Assembly (NCBI GenBank): GCA_012511005.1
Contig: JAAZGX010000225.1
Location: forward strand, 1 to 11,206
DNA: 11,206 bases
Origin: Clostridiales bacterium
GTDB taxonomy: Bacteria > Bacillota > Clostridia > Oscillospirales > Acutalibacteraceae
Direction: 5' to 3'
Positions 1 through 5,498 of this stretch are shown here, one piece after another. Numbering within the stretch: the stretch's first letter is position 1; each line of letters starts with the position of its first letter. The position numbers were made by a program, and so were the translations under genes. The notes under the pieces are model-generated. The model saw nothing but the letters and a program-made list of their open reading frames with translations, did no database searches and was not told the origin of the DNA.

Positions 1-150
1 GAACATAAAGCCCCCCTGTGGGGTTTTTTCATCTCTCAAAAGACTTTGAATTTCACTAACTACCTTTTGCAGTTTTTCCTCATCTTTTATTACGGTAAAT
101 ATTGTCTTATTAAAAGGGTGCTGCCCCAGAAACTCCAATAAGCGTGTGTA
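1..150 (-). pseudogene. C-terminal fragment resembling a P-II/GlnB-like protein, runs off the left edge
   Basis: Reading leftwards on the minus strand, one frame is open from an in-frame TGA (151-153) to the window edge, 50 codons. Its translation contains LLEFLGQHPFNKTIFTVIKD, then a helical stretch around EEKLQKVVSEIQSLL, then TPQGGFMF. The order (a 'leu-glu-phe-leu-gly' turn, a beta strand, an amphipathic helix, a gly-gly-x-x-phe turn) is like the C-terminal half of P-II-type nitrogen regulators of Firmicutes. That assignment is pattern memory, not a search. There is no ATG; TTG at 136-138 is the only alternative start, and no ribosome binding site is visible. The 5' end coincides with the long inverted repeat at 130-169, so the gene appears cut at that point. 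It could instead be an intact small gene of another family or a chance frame. Confidence 0.35.
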
Positions 151-172
151 TCAACGCTTATTGGAGTTTTTT
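130..172 (+). terminator. Rho-independent terminator, 16-bp perfect stem
   Basis: Arms 130-145 and 154-169 are perfectly complementary, with an 8-base loop (146-153). The 3' arm runs into a T run ending at 172 on the plus strand, the polarity of a plus-strand terminator. No plus-strand gene is visible to its left inside the window, so it may serve a gene left of the window or be a relic of the rearranged left edge. Confidence 0.6.
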
Positions 173-241
173 CGGACTCTCCTTCCAAAAATCACCACAA
201 ATCACGCGCGCTAACTGTCGGTTGACTACATCATACGCAAT

Positions 242-262
242 AAAAAGGAGGGCCGAAGCCCC
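242..262 (-). terminator. Minus-strand terminator after the peptidoglycan-binding fragment
   Basis: On the minus strand a GGGC stem, a TTCG tetraloop and GCCC are followed by TCC and then TTTTT. A G-T pair extends the stem by one. It lies 17-37 bases past the stop codon of the fragment at 279-446. A short GC stem with a very stable tetraloop and a U tail is typical of intrinsic termination. Confidence 0.5.
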
Positions 263-278
263 GCTTTAATTTATTTAG

Positions 279-446
279 TTATCTTACTTTGAGTATTACT
301 TTCCAAGTGTTTAAACCGACCGCTCGGTCTGGAGTTAGCTTATTCGCTTTTTGAAACGCTATAACAGCCTTTTGCGTTTCGCTGCCGAATTTGCCGTCTG
401 CTGTAACGCCTACGGCTCTCTGTACGAGCTTTGTGAGGTTCTTGTA
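279..446 (-). pseudogene. Peptidoglycan-binding domain fragment (lysin/hydrolase C-terminus)
   Basis: The minus-strand frame is open for 56 codons between an in-frame TGA (447-449) and a TAA (279-281). It reads LTKLVQRAVGVTADGKFGSE, then TQKAVIAFQKANKL, then VGLNTWKVIL. This is the pattern of a PG_binding_1 repeat (V-T-A-D-G-x-F-G, then an A-V-x-x-F-Q helix, then V-G-x-x-T-W-x-x-L), usually found at the end of endolysins and cell-wall hydrolases. There is no ATG or ribosome binding site at its 5' end, and no catalytic domain lies upstream in any frame I read. It is therefore the 3' remnant of a longer gene, possibly prophage-derived. The family call is good; the history is inferred. Confidence 0.65.
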
Positions 447-506
447 TCAAATTGCACTTTGAGGCAACTGGTATTATATGGTGGGCAATTAAACTTACAA
501 TCTTCA

Positions 507-530
507 ATTTACAAAAATTATTTACAAAAA
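507..530 (+). repeat. 11-bp direct repeat just upstream of the ATPase promoter
   Basis: ATTTACAAAAA occurs at 507-517 and again at 520-530, a 13-bp period. The second copy ends three bases before the -35 element. It could be a regulator site or an AT-rich UP-like element. No known operator is recognised. Confidence 0.4.
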
Positions 531-533
531 CAG

Positions 534-562
534 TTGACTTTCTTACGAACTTCACATATACT
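534..562 (+). promoter_or_regulatory. Sigma-A type promoter for the P-type ATPase transcript
   Basis: TTGACT (534-539) and TATACT (557-562) are separated by exactly 17 bp, close to the vegetative consensus. Transcription should start near 569, leaving about 255 nt of untranslated leader before the ATPase start at 825. A leader this long after such a strong promoter implies control after initiation. Confidence 0.75.
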
Positions 563-568
563 AAAGAG

Positions 569-824
569 TAATCTCTTTGCACTGCATTACATCCCAACCG
601 GGATGCGAGATCACCAGTACAAACTGAGCAGGCGATGAACCTTTGATAGAAGGTCATGGGGCCGGGCCGTTTTTTCGGCAGCAGATAGCATTTATGCACA
701 TCTGTGGGAAAGTAGTATGTTCCATAGGTGTGCTTTTTATAGGCGTTTATGGAACACTCGACCTTAAATGGAGTGGCATAGGAGAAATCAAGACACCGCA
801 AAAGCGGGAACGGAGGATTCTTTT
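569..824 (+). promoter_or_regulatory. Structured 5' leader with attenuator, upstream of the P-type ATPase
   Basis: The leader contains many hairpins. CATCCC/GGGATG (590-595/600-605) lies inside an outer pair ATCTC/GAGAT (571-575/607-611). CAGT/ACTG (615-618/623-626) and ACCTT/AAGGT (639-643/650-654) follow. Then come three mutually exclusive hairpins, 682-704, 696-733 and 719-755, the middle one being an intrinsic terminator. CACTC/GAGTG (755-759/771-775) and CCGC/GCGG (796-799/804-807) lie close to the ribosome binding site GGAGG (812-816). I do not recognise a named riboswitch class; in particular the sequence does not look like the M-box or the yybP-ykoY manganese element. A frame of 51 codons from ATG 694 ends at 849, overlapping the ATPase start, but it has no clear ribosome binding site. 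Confidence 0.6.
696..738 (+). terminator. Leader terminator (attenuator) before the P-type ATPase
   Basis: The arm 696-710 pairs with 720-733: 14 pairs including two G-T pairs, with a single bulged G at 708 and a 9-base loop (711-719). TTTTT follows at 734-738. Arm 696-704 can instead pair with 682-691 through CAGAT/ATCTG and GC/GC. Arm 719-726 (GTTCCATA) can instead pair perfectly with 748-755 (TATGGAAC). Formation of the second alternative would free the transcript to read into the ATPase. Confidence 0.6.
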
Positions 825-3347
825 ATGGCTAATACCGAAAAGTTCTTAGGGCTTTCTACCCCAGAGGCAAAAAAACGGCAAGAGCAATACGGTAAAAATG
901 AATTAGTGCCACAAAGAAAAGAGAGCTTTTGGAAAAAGGTGCTGCACATTATCTGTGAGCCAATGTTTTTGCTGCTTATTGTTGCCGCCATTATCTATTT
1001 TATTTTAGGTGAACCGAGAGATGGTTCCATTATGCTGATTTTTGTGTTAGGGATTATCAGCATCCAGATAAATCAGGAGTGGAAAACCGACAAAACCTTA
1101 AATGCCCTCAAGGATTTATCTGCACCTCATGTTACCGTTATACGTGATGGTGTAGAACAGCAAATTGCCAGCGCAGACTTGGTTCCGGGCGATTTGATGA
1201 TGATTTATGAGGGTGTGAAAATTACCGCCGATGGTGTAGTCGTCAACTGCAGCGACCTGTGTGTAGATGAAAGCTCACTGACCGGCGAAGCCGAGGGCGT
1301 TTGGAAAATACCAACAAAAGCTGCACCGCCAAGCGAAGATTATTGGCGATGGGATTACTGTTATGCAGGTACCCTTGTCACCCAGGGCACCGCAACGGTA
1401 GAAGTTGATAAAATTGGCACCGCCACCGAATACGGAAAAATCGGTGTCCACCTAAACGAAGCACCCCAGGAAGACACCACGCTACAAAAGCAGACTGGCA
1501 AGCTGGTCAAGGCCTGTGCCATCATCGCGGGTGTTTTGTTTGTGTTGGTAGGTATATTCACATGGTTCAACCTGCCAGATCATGAGTTTGTTGACCGATT
1601 GACTAAAAGCATCTTATCAGGTATCACCCTTGCTATGGCAATGATTCCGGAGGAGTTCCCTGTTGTCCTAACCATTTTCCTTTCCATGGGTGCATGGCGG
1701 CTGGCGAAAAAGAATTCCCTTGTCCGAAAATTGCCCAGCGTAGAAACCTTGGGTGCTGTTTCAGTGCTGTGCGTGGATAAAACAGGTACCATCACGATGA
1801 ACCAGATGACAGTGCAGGACACATGGGCGGTAAACGAAAATCAAACTAAGCTTCTTACGGTTATGGGGATGGCCTGTGAAACAGATGTCTACGACCCCAT
1901 GGAAAAAGCAATGCTTGCCTATTGTGAGAAACACGGAATATCCACGCAAAGCCTATTTTACGGCAGGCTAATTACCGAATACGCATTTACCAACGAGCTA
2001 AAAATGATGGGGCATGTTTGGCAGCAAAATGGCAACATTACCATTGCCGCCAAGGGCAGTGCAGAACGAATTCTCACCATCTGCCAATTAAGTGATACTG
2101 AGCGAAATGCGGCGGAAGAACAGGTAGCGGAACTCTCCAATCAAGGGTTGCGCGTTATTGCTGTGGCTGCCGCCTTCCCGAAAAGTGAAGCGGAGGTTCC
2201 AGCCAAAATTACAGATTGCAGCTTGACATTACTTGGCTTGATCGGACTGGCTGACCCCCCGAGAGAAAGTGTTAAGGCAGATATTGCCGTTTGTAAAAAG
2301 GCGGGCATTCGTGTTGTGATGATTACCGGTGATAGTGGTATCACAGCCGCTGCTATTGCAAAAAAAGTGGGGCTGTCCAATGACGGCAGTACCATCACTG
2401 GCGATATGCTGGACAAAATGAGTGATGAAAAGCTTCGTCAGGTTGTTAAAACTGTTTCCATCTTTTCTCGTGTTGTGCCGGAGCACAAAATGCGGATTGT
2501 TAAGGCATTCAAAGAAAATGGTGAAGTCGTCGCCATGACCGGTGATGGCGTGAATGATGCCCCGGCGCTTAAATATGCCGACATCGGCATTGCTATGGGC
2601 AAACGGGGTAGCGAGGTATCCAGAGAAGCCGCCGATCTAATCCTCATGGACGACAACTTCACCACTATTGTGGAAACCGTGAAGGACGGCAGGCGCATCT
2701 ATGACAACATCCGCAAGGCAGTGGGATATGTATTTACCATTCACATTCCTATTGCCTTCACGGCGTTGCTTGGACCGCTTCTGGGTATTGCTCCTGCAGC
2801 ATTGATGCTGCTGCCTTTACATGTTGTGCTTTTGGAACTGCTCATTGATCCAACCTGTTCCATCGTTTTGGAGCGACAGCCAGCGGAAACTGATATTATG
2901 GAACGGGCACCCCGTGACCCCGCCGAAAAAATGCTCAATGGCAAAATTCTTTTCAAGAGTGTAATGCAAGGCTTGACTGTGTTTGCCACTTCATTTGGCA
3001 TCTATTTCTACACGCTGTCAGCAAATCCTGATAACGCTCCTCTCGCCCGCGCTTTGGGCCTTGCTGTTATCATGCTGGCAAATCTGTTCCTCGTGCAGGT
3101 TAACAGTTCAGATCATGACTGTTTTCTGCGTTCGGCTTTTCGCCTTGCCAAAGACAAGGTTATGTGGGCTATTAATATCGGTACGGTAGCATTGCTGCTC
3201 ATCATCCTATATACACCTATTTCGAGTGTGTTAAAACTGGCATCGCCATCTGTAGCACAGCTTTTTGTGGCTTTGGGGCTGGCGGCGGTATCGGTGTTTT
3301 GGTACGAGATTGTGAAGTTGTTCGATCGGATTAAAACAAAAGGATAA
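825..3347 (+). CDS. P2-type cation-transporting ATPase (Ca2+-ATPase-like), 840 aa
   Basis: This is a membrane pump that uses ATP, via an aspartyl phosphate, to move a cation across the cytoplasmic membrane. The ATG at 825 is chosen because GGAGG lies 8 bases upstream; the earlier in-frame ATG at 768 has no site. Seen in order: N-terminal cation-ATPase domain, helices M1-M2 at about 43-85, actuator domain with TGEA at 153-156, M3-M4 with PEEFP at 275-279, phosphorylation motif DKTGT with Asp318, nucleotide-binding KGSAE at 410-414, TGDSGITA at 501-508, TGDGVNDAP at 572-580, and C-terminal M5-M10. The M4 Glu276 and M6 Asp675 (in LIDP) match cation-binding positions of calcium pumps. M5 reads TIHIPIAF and lacks the Asn/Glu pair of SERCA, so the ion is uncertain: calcium is likely, manganese or another cation possible. 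It is monocistronic, behind an attenuator-like leader. Base composition appears more GC-rich than the genes to its right. Confidence 0.93.
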   Translation: MANTEKFLGLSTPEAKKRQEQYGKNELVPQRKESFWKKVLHIICEPMFLLLIVAAIIYFILGEPRDGSIMLIFVLGIISIQINQEWKTDKTLNALKDLSAPHVTVIRDGVEQQIASADLVPGDLMMIYEGVKITADGVVVNCSDLCVDESSLTGEAEGVWKIPTKAAPPSEDYWRWDYCYAGTLVTQGTATVEVDKIGTATEYGKIGVHLNEAPQEDTTLQKQTGKLVKACAIIAGVLFVLVGIFTWFNLPDHEFVDRLTKSILSGITLAMAMIPEEFPVVLTIFLSMGAWRLAKKNSLVRKLPSVETLGAVSVLCVDKTGTITMNQMTVQDTWAVNENQTKLLTVMGMACETDVYDPMEKAMLAYCEKHGISTQSLFYGRLITEYAFTNELKMMGHVWQQNGNITIAAKGSAERILTICQLSDTERNAAEEQVAELSNQGLRVIAVAAAFPKSEAEVPAKITDCSLTLLGLIGLADPPRESVKADIAVCKKAGIRVVMITGDSGITAAAIAKKVGLSNDGSTITGDMLDKMSDEKLRQVVKTVSIFSRVVPEHKMRIVKAFKENGEVVAMTGDGVNDAPALKYADIGIAMGKRGSEVSREAADLILMDDNFTTIVETVKDGRRIYDNIRKAVGYVFTIHIPIAFTALLGPLLGIAPAALMLLPLHVVLLELLIDPTCSIVLERQPAETDIMERAPRDPAEKMLNGKILFKSVMQGLTVFATSFGIYFYTLSANPDNAPLARALGLAVIMLANLFLVQVNSSDHDCFLRSAFRLAKDKVMWAINIGTVALLLIILYTPISSVLKLASPSVAQLFVALGLAAVSVFWYEIVKLFDRIKTKG

Positions 3348-3352
3348 ATTAA

Positions 3353-3392
3353 AATGCGTCAGGCTTACATAAAATTGTAAGCCTGACGCATT
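3353..3392. terminator. Bidirectional terminator between the ATPase and cupin genes
   Basis: A perfect 17-bp stem (3353-3369 with 3376-3392) has a 6-base loop. It lies 5 bases after the ATPase stop and 7 bases after the cupin stop on the other strand. The T-rich tail is better on the minus strand (TTTTAATTT) than on the plus strand, so it probably serves both convergent genes. Confidence 0.8.
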
Positions 3393-3399
3393 ATTCGCG

Positions 3400-3831
3400 T
3401 TAGTCCCCTCTGGCATCCGCTTCCGCTTTTGTGCGGTGAACGGTTCCATGGGGATGGTGAGGCGGGGCATAGATGGAGTAAAGCTTTAATGGTGCTCTCC
3501 CTGTGTTGATTACATTGTGCCAGGTACCAGCCGGAACGAATATGGCATCATCCCGGCAAACTTTCTGCTGAAAATCAAGCTGATCCTTGCATTTTCCCAT
3601 TTTCACGATTCCCCGTCCCGCCTCCAATCTGAGGAATTGGTCGGTCTGCGGATGTACCTCCAAGCCAATTTCCCCGCAAGGTGGAATACACATAAGCGTA
3701 AGCTGTAAATGGCATCCCGTCCATAATGTTCTACGGTAAACCGAGTTTTGTTCCGTTGCATTTGAAATGTTAACAACAAAAGGCTCAGGCCCAAAGTCAA
3801 TTGTGTTTTTCATGTGTGCTGCATATTGCAT
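3400..3831 (-). CDS. Small single-domain cupin protein, 143 aa
   Basis: This is a cytosolic beta-barrel protein of the cupin superfamily. Seen: a first cupin motif around GLEVHPQTDQFLRLEAG, whose His, Gln and Glu can bind metal, and a second motif PAGTWHNVINTG with the later His. The C-terminus carries YSIYAPPHHPHGTVHRTKAEA, a tail typical of a conserved bacterial cupin group of unknown substrate. Start: ATG at 3831 has an AGAAGGCGGGG stretch just upstream. An upstream in-frame ATG at 3864 lacks one, and ATG at 3813, just before NTIDFGPEPF, is a possible shorter start. The gene converges on the ATPase and shares its terminator. Sugar isomerase, dioxygenase or purely binding roles are all possible; the sequence does not decide. 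Confidence 0.85.
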   Translation of the reverse strand: MQYAAHMKNTIDFGPEPFVVNISNATEQNSVYRRTLWTGCHLQLTLMCIPPCGEIGLEVHPQTDQFLRLEAGRGIVKMGKCKDQLDFQQKVCRDDAIFVPAGTWHNVINTGRAPLKLYSIYAPPHHPHGTVHRTKAEADARGD

Positions 3832-3926
3832 GGCATAACCCCGCCTTCTTGGGTTAGTACACATTTTATCTTATGCCATAATCTCTGCTTTCGTGACAAA
3901 CCAATTGGGTGAATATGGAACCGTGA

Positions 3927-4088
3927 AGACTGGGGCTAGATGTACCCAACAGAAAGAACGGTCAGGGAATCTGTAGAAAGTTTGCAGAGATGGCTGAAAT
4001 TGAGTTTATACATATAAATAACTTGACAGAAATCAACTCTTTTAAGGAAAAACTGCTGCTTTCTGATGTCGTTTGGGGTGGGAGATAA
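3927..4088 (+). other. Unidentified short open frame before araD, possible gene remnant
   Basis: This frame is open for 53 codons after a TGA at 3924-3926 and ends with TAA at 4086-4088, two bases before the araD start. It reads LGLDVPNRKNGQGICRKF, then AEMAEIEFIHINNLTEI, then NSFKEKLLL. The composition looks protein-like rather than random. The only ATG is at 3990 (32 codons) and has no clear ribosome binding site. It may be the C-terminal remnant of a longer gene, a short leader peptide for araD, or chance. No family is recognised. Apart from this frame, the 259-base gap between the cupin and araD genes shows nothing I can support. Confidence 0.25.
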
Positions 4089-4090
4089 TT

Positions 4091-4786
4091 ATGCTTGATG
4101 AATTAAAAAAAGAAGTATATAAAGCGAATATGCTCTTAAAGGAAAGCGGTCTCGTTATTTTAACATGGGGTAACGCGTCTGCTATTGACCGTGAAACCGG
4201 CTTAATCGTTATAAAGCCTTCCGGTGTTGAATATGATGAGCTTTCTCCTAATAATTTGGTTGTTATCAATATGAACGGTGATGTTGTTGAGGGCGACTTA
4301 AAGCCGTCGTCTGATACGAAAACTCATATTGAGCTTTATAAGCATTTTAATTCTATCGGCGGTATCGTTCATACGCACTCTCACTATGCAACCTCTTGGG
4401 CGCAGGCGGGAAAAGAAATTCCGCCTTTTGGGACTACTCACGCCGACACATTTTACGGGAATATTCCGTGTACACGCCCTATGAGCTATGAAGAAATTGA
4501 AGGCTCTTATGAAAAGGAAACGGGGCGCGTTATTGTAGAATTATTTCGTAACAATAATATTGACGAGAACAATATGGGTGCTGTTCTTGTAAAAAGCCAT
4601 GGTCCGTTTACATGGGGACAAAGTGTGGCTGAAGCCGTTGAAAATGCAATTATTCTTGAGGAAACGGCAAAAATGGCATTTAACACAGAGCTTTTAAACC
4701 ATAATCAAGAGCCTATAGAGTCCGTTTTACTTAATAAGCACTTCTTTAGAAAGCACGGCAAAGATGCGTACTACGGTCAATACTAA
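4091..4786 (+). CDS. araD: L-ribulose-5-phosphate 4-epimerase (AraD), 231 aa
   Basis: It converts L-ribulose 5-phosphate to D-xylulose 5-phosphate, the last step joining L-arabinose breakdown to the pentose phosphate pathway. It belongs to the class II aldolase/AraD fold, is zinc-dependent and acts in the cytosol. Start ATG 4091 has GGGAG 6 bases upstream, and the resulting 231 aa equals the E. coli enzyme. Seen: TWGNAS (25-30), KPSGVEYDEL (42-51), SSDTKTH (73-79), HTH (94-96), GTTHADTFYG (114-123), SHGPFTWG (169-176) and the C-terminal AYYGQ (226-230). Metal ligands His94, His96 and His170, Asp119 and Tyr228 correspond to the E. coli catalytic set. The close match to AraD, including the terminal tyrosine, argues against fuculose-phosphate aldolase. 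No araA, araB or regulator is in the window, so it stands alone, with its own terminator. Confidence 0.93.
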   Translation: MLDELKKEVYKANMLLKESGLVILTWGNASAIDRETGLIVIKPSGVEYDELSPNNLVVINMNGDVVEGDLKPSSDTKTHIELYKHFNSIGGIVHTHSHYATSWAQAGKEIPPFGTTHADTFYGNIPCTRPMSYEEIEGSYEKETGRVIVELFRNNNIDENNMGAVLVKSHGPFTWGQSVAEAVENAIILEETAKMAFNTELLNHNQEPIESVLLNKHFFRKHGKDAYYGQY

Positions 4787-4824
4787 ATAAACTCTTTTAA
4801 TGAAATTTTTAGTAAGTCACATTT

Positions 4825-4850
4825 AAAAGCTCGGTTTCCTGGCTTTTTTT
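4825..4850 (+). terminator. Terminator after araD
   Basis: AAAAGC (4825-4830) pairs with GCTTTT (4842-4847), with an inner GG/CC pair closing a short TTT loop, followed by a run of T to 4850. It lies about 40 bases after the araD stop and separates that gene from the sigma factor promoter. Confidence 0.65.
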
Positions 4851-4887
4851 AATAAGCAAAAATAGAGTATAGAATATTTTGAAAATT

Positions 4888-4916
4888 TGAAACTATTTCT
4901 TTATATAATCCGTATA
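4888..4916 (+). promoter_or_regulatory. ECF-type promoter upstream of the sigma factor gene
   Basis: TGAAAC (4888-4893) and CGTATA (4911-4916) are separated by 17 bp, matching the style of group IV sigma promoters such as those of Bacillus SigW (TGAAAC, 16-17 bp, CGTA). It lies 36 bases before the start codon of an ECF sigma gene, as expected for autoregulation. A vegetative reading overlaps it: TTGAAA (4879-4884), 17 bp, TATATA (4902-4907). Both may be used. Confidence 0.6.
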
Positions 4917-4952
4917 TAACTATATAGCGCGAATACGGTGTGGGAGGCTCTG

Positions 4953-5498
4953 ATGAACGACGAAAAACTAATACGGCGTATTCTGCAAAAAAGTGACAGA
5001 GCCGCCGCAAATGAGCTAATCGGGCGGTATTACGACGAAATTTACCGTTATGCCTACCGCCAATCCGCCGATAAAGCTGACCGAAAAAACGCTGCTGAGG
5101 ATTTGACACAGGACATTTTCGTTTCAGTCATACGGTCTCTTTACGCTTATAATCCGCAAAAATCCGGCTTCCGAACATGGCTTTATAAGGTTTCTAACAG
5201 CAGAATAATTGACTCTAAAAGAAAATTTAGTCCTAATGAAGTTCAAATAGGCGAAACTGATTTATATATTGATTTAGATTTCTCGGAAATGCTTCACAAC
5301 CGTGCGCTTTTAGAAAAAATTGAGGAAAACATAAGCGAGCAGTCGTCTGATATACAGCGAATTATTCGGCTGCACCTTTACAGCGATATGACTTTTAAGG
5401 AGATTTCCGGAATAATGGATTTACCTGAGGCTACTGTAAAAACAAAATTTTATCGAGCAATAAAGAAAATCAGAGAGGAGTTTTGTGATGATTATTGA
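4953..5498 (+). CDS. ECF (group IV) RNA polymerase sigma factor, 181 aa
   Basis: It directs RNA polymerase to a small set of promoters, usually in response to an envelope signal. Start ATG 4953 has GGGAGG 5 bases upstream; an in-frame GTG at 4938 is less well placed. Region 2 spans about 22-92, with AAEDLTQDIFVSV at 47-59 and GFRTWLYKVSNSRIIDSKRK at 72-91, the core-binding and -10-recognition helices. Region 4 spans about 120-175, with the helix-turn-helix in DMTFKEISGIMDLPEATVKT (145-164). There is no region 1 or 3, as is normal for ECF factors, and no long C-terminal extension. Its end overlaps the next gene by 11 bases, so the two are translationally coupled. The best candidate target is its own promoter and hence the transporter operon behind it. 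Confidence 0.93.
   Translation: MNDEKLIRRILQKSDRAAANELIGRYYDEIYRYAYRQSADKADRKNAAEDLTQDIFVSVIRSLYAYNPQKSGFRTWLYKVSNSRIIDSKRKFSPNEVQIGETDLYIDLDFSEMLHNRALLEKIEENISEQSSDIQRIIRLHLYSDMTFKEISGIMDLPEATVKTKFYRAIKKIREEFCDDY

Noticed and set aside
13..29. CCCC-TGT-GGGG followed by six T as a plus-strand terminator
   Set aside because: Only four pairs with a three-base loop, and the same bases encode the P-II-like fragment on the other strand. It could still be real if a plus-strand gene ends left of the window.
340..801. Long minus-strand open frame of 153 codons across the ATPase leader
   Set aside because: It runs antisense through the promoter and structured leader, resembles no family, and overlaps the peptidoglycan-binding fragment in a different frame. 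It is a shadow frame.
768..824. Upstream ATG extending the ATPase by 19 residues
   Set aside because: No ribosome binding site precedes 768, while GGAGG sits at proper distance before 825. The extra residues are encoded by leader RNA structure.
4023..4045. TTGACA before araD as a promoter
   Set aside because: The -35-like hexamer is good, but no acceptable -10 lies 16-18 bp downstream; TTTTAA is only about 12 bp away.
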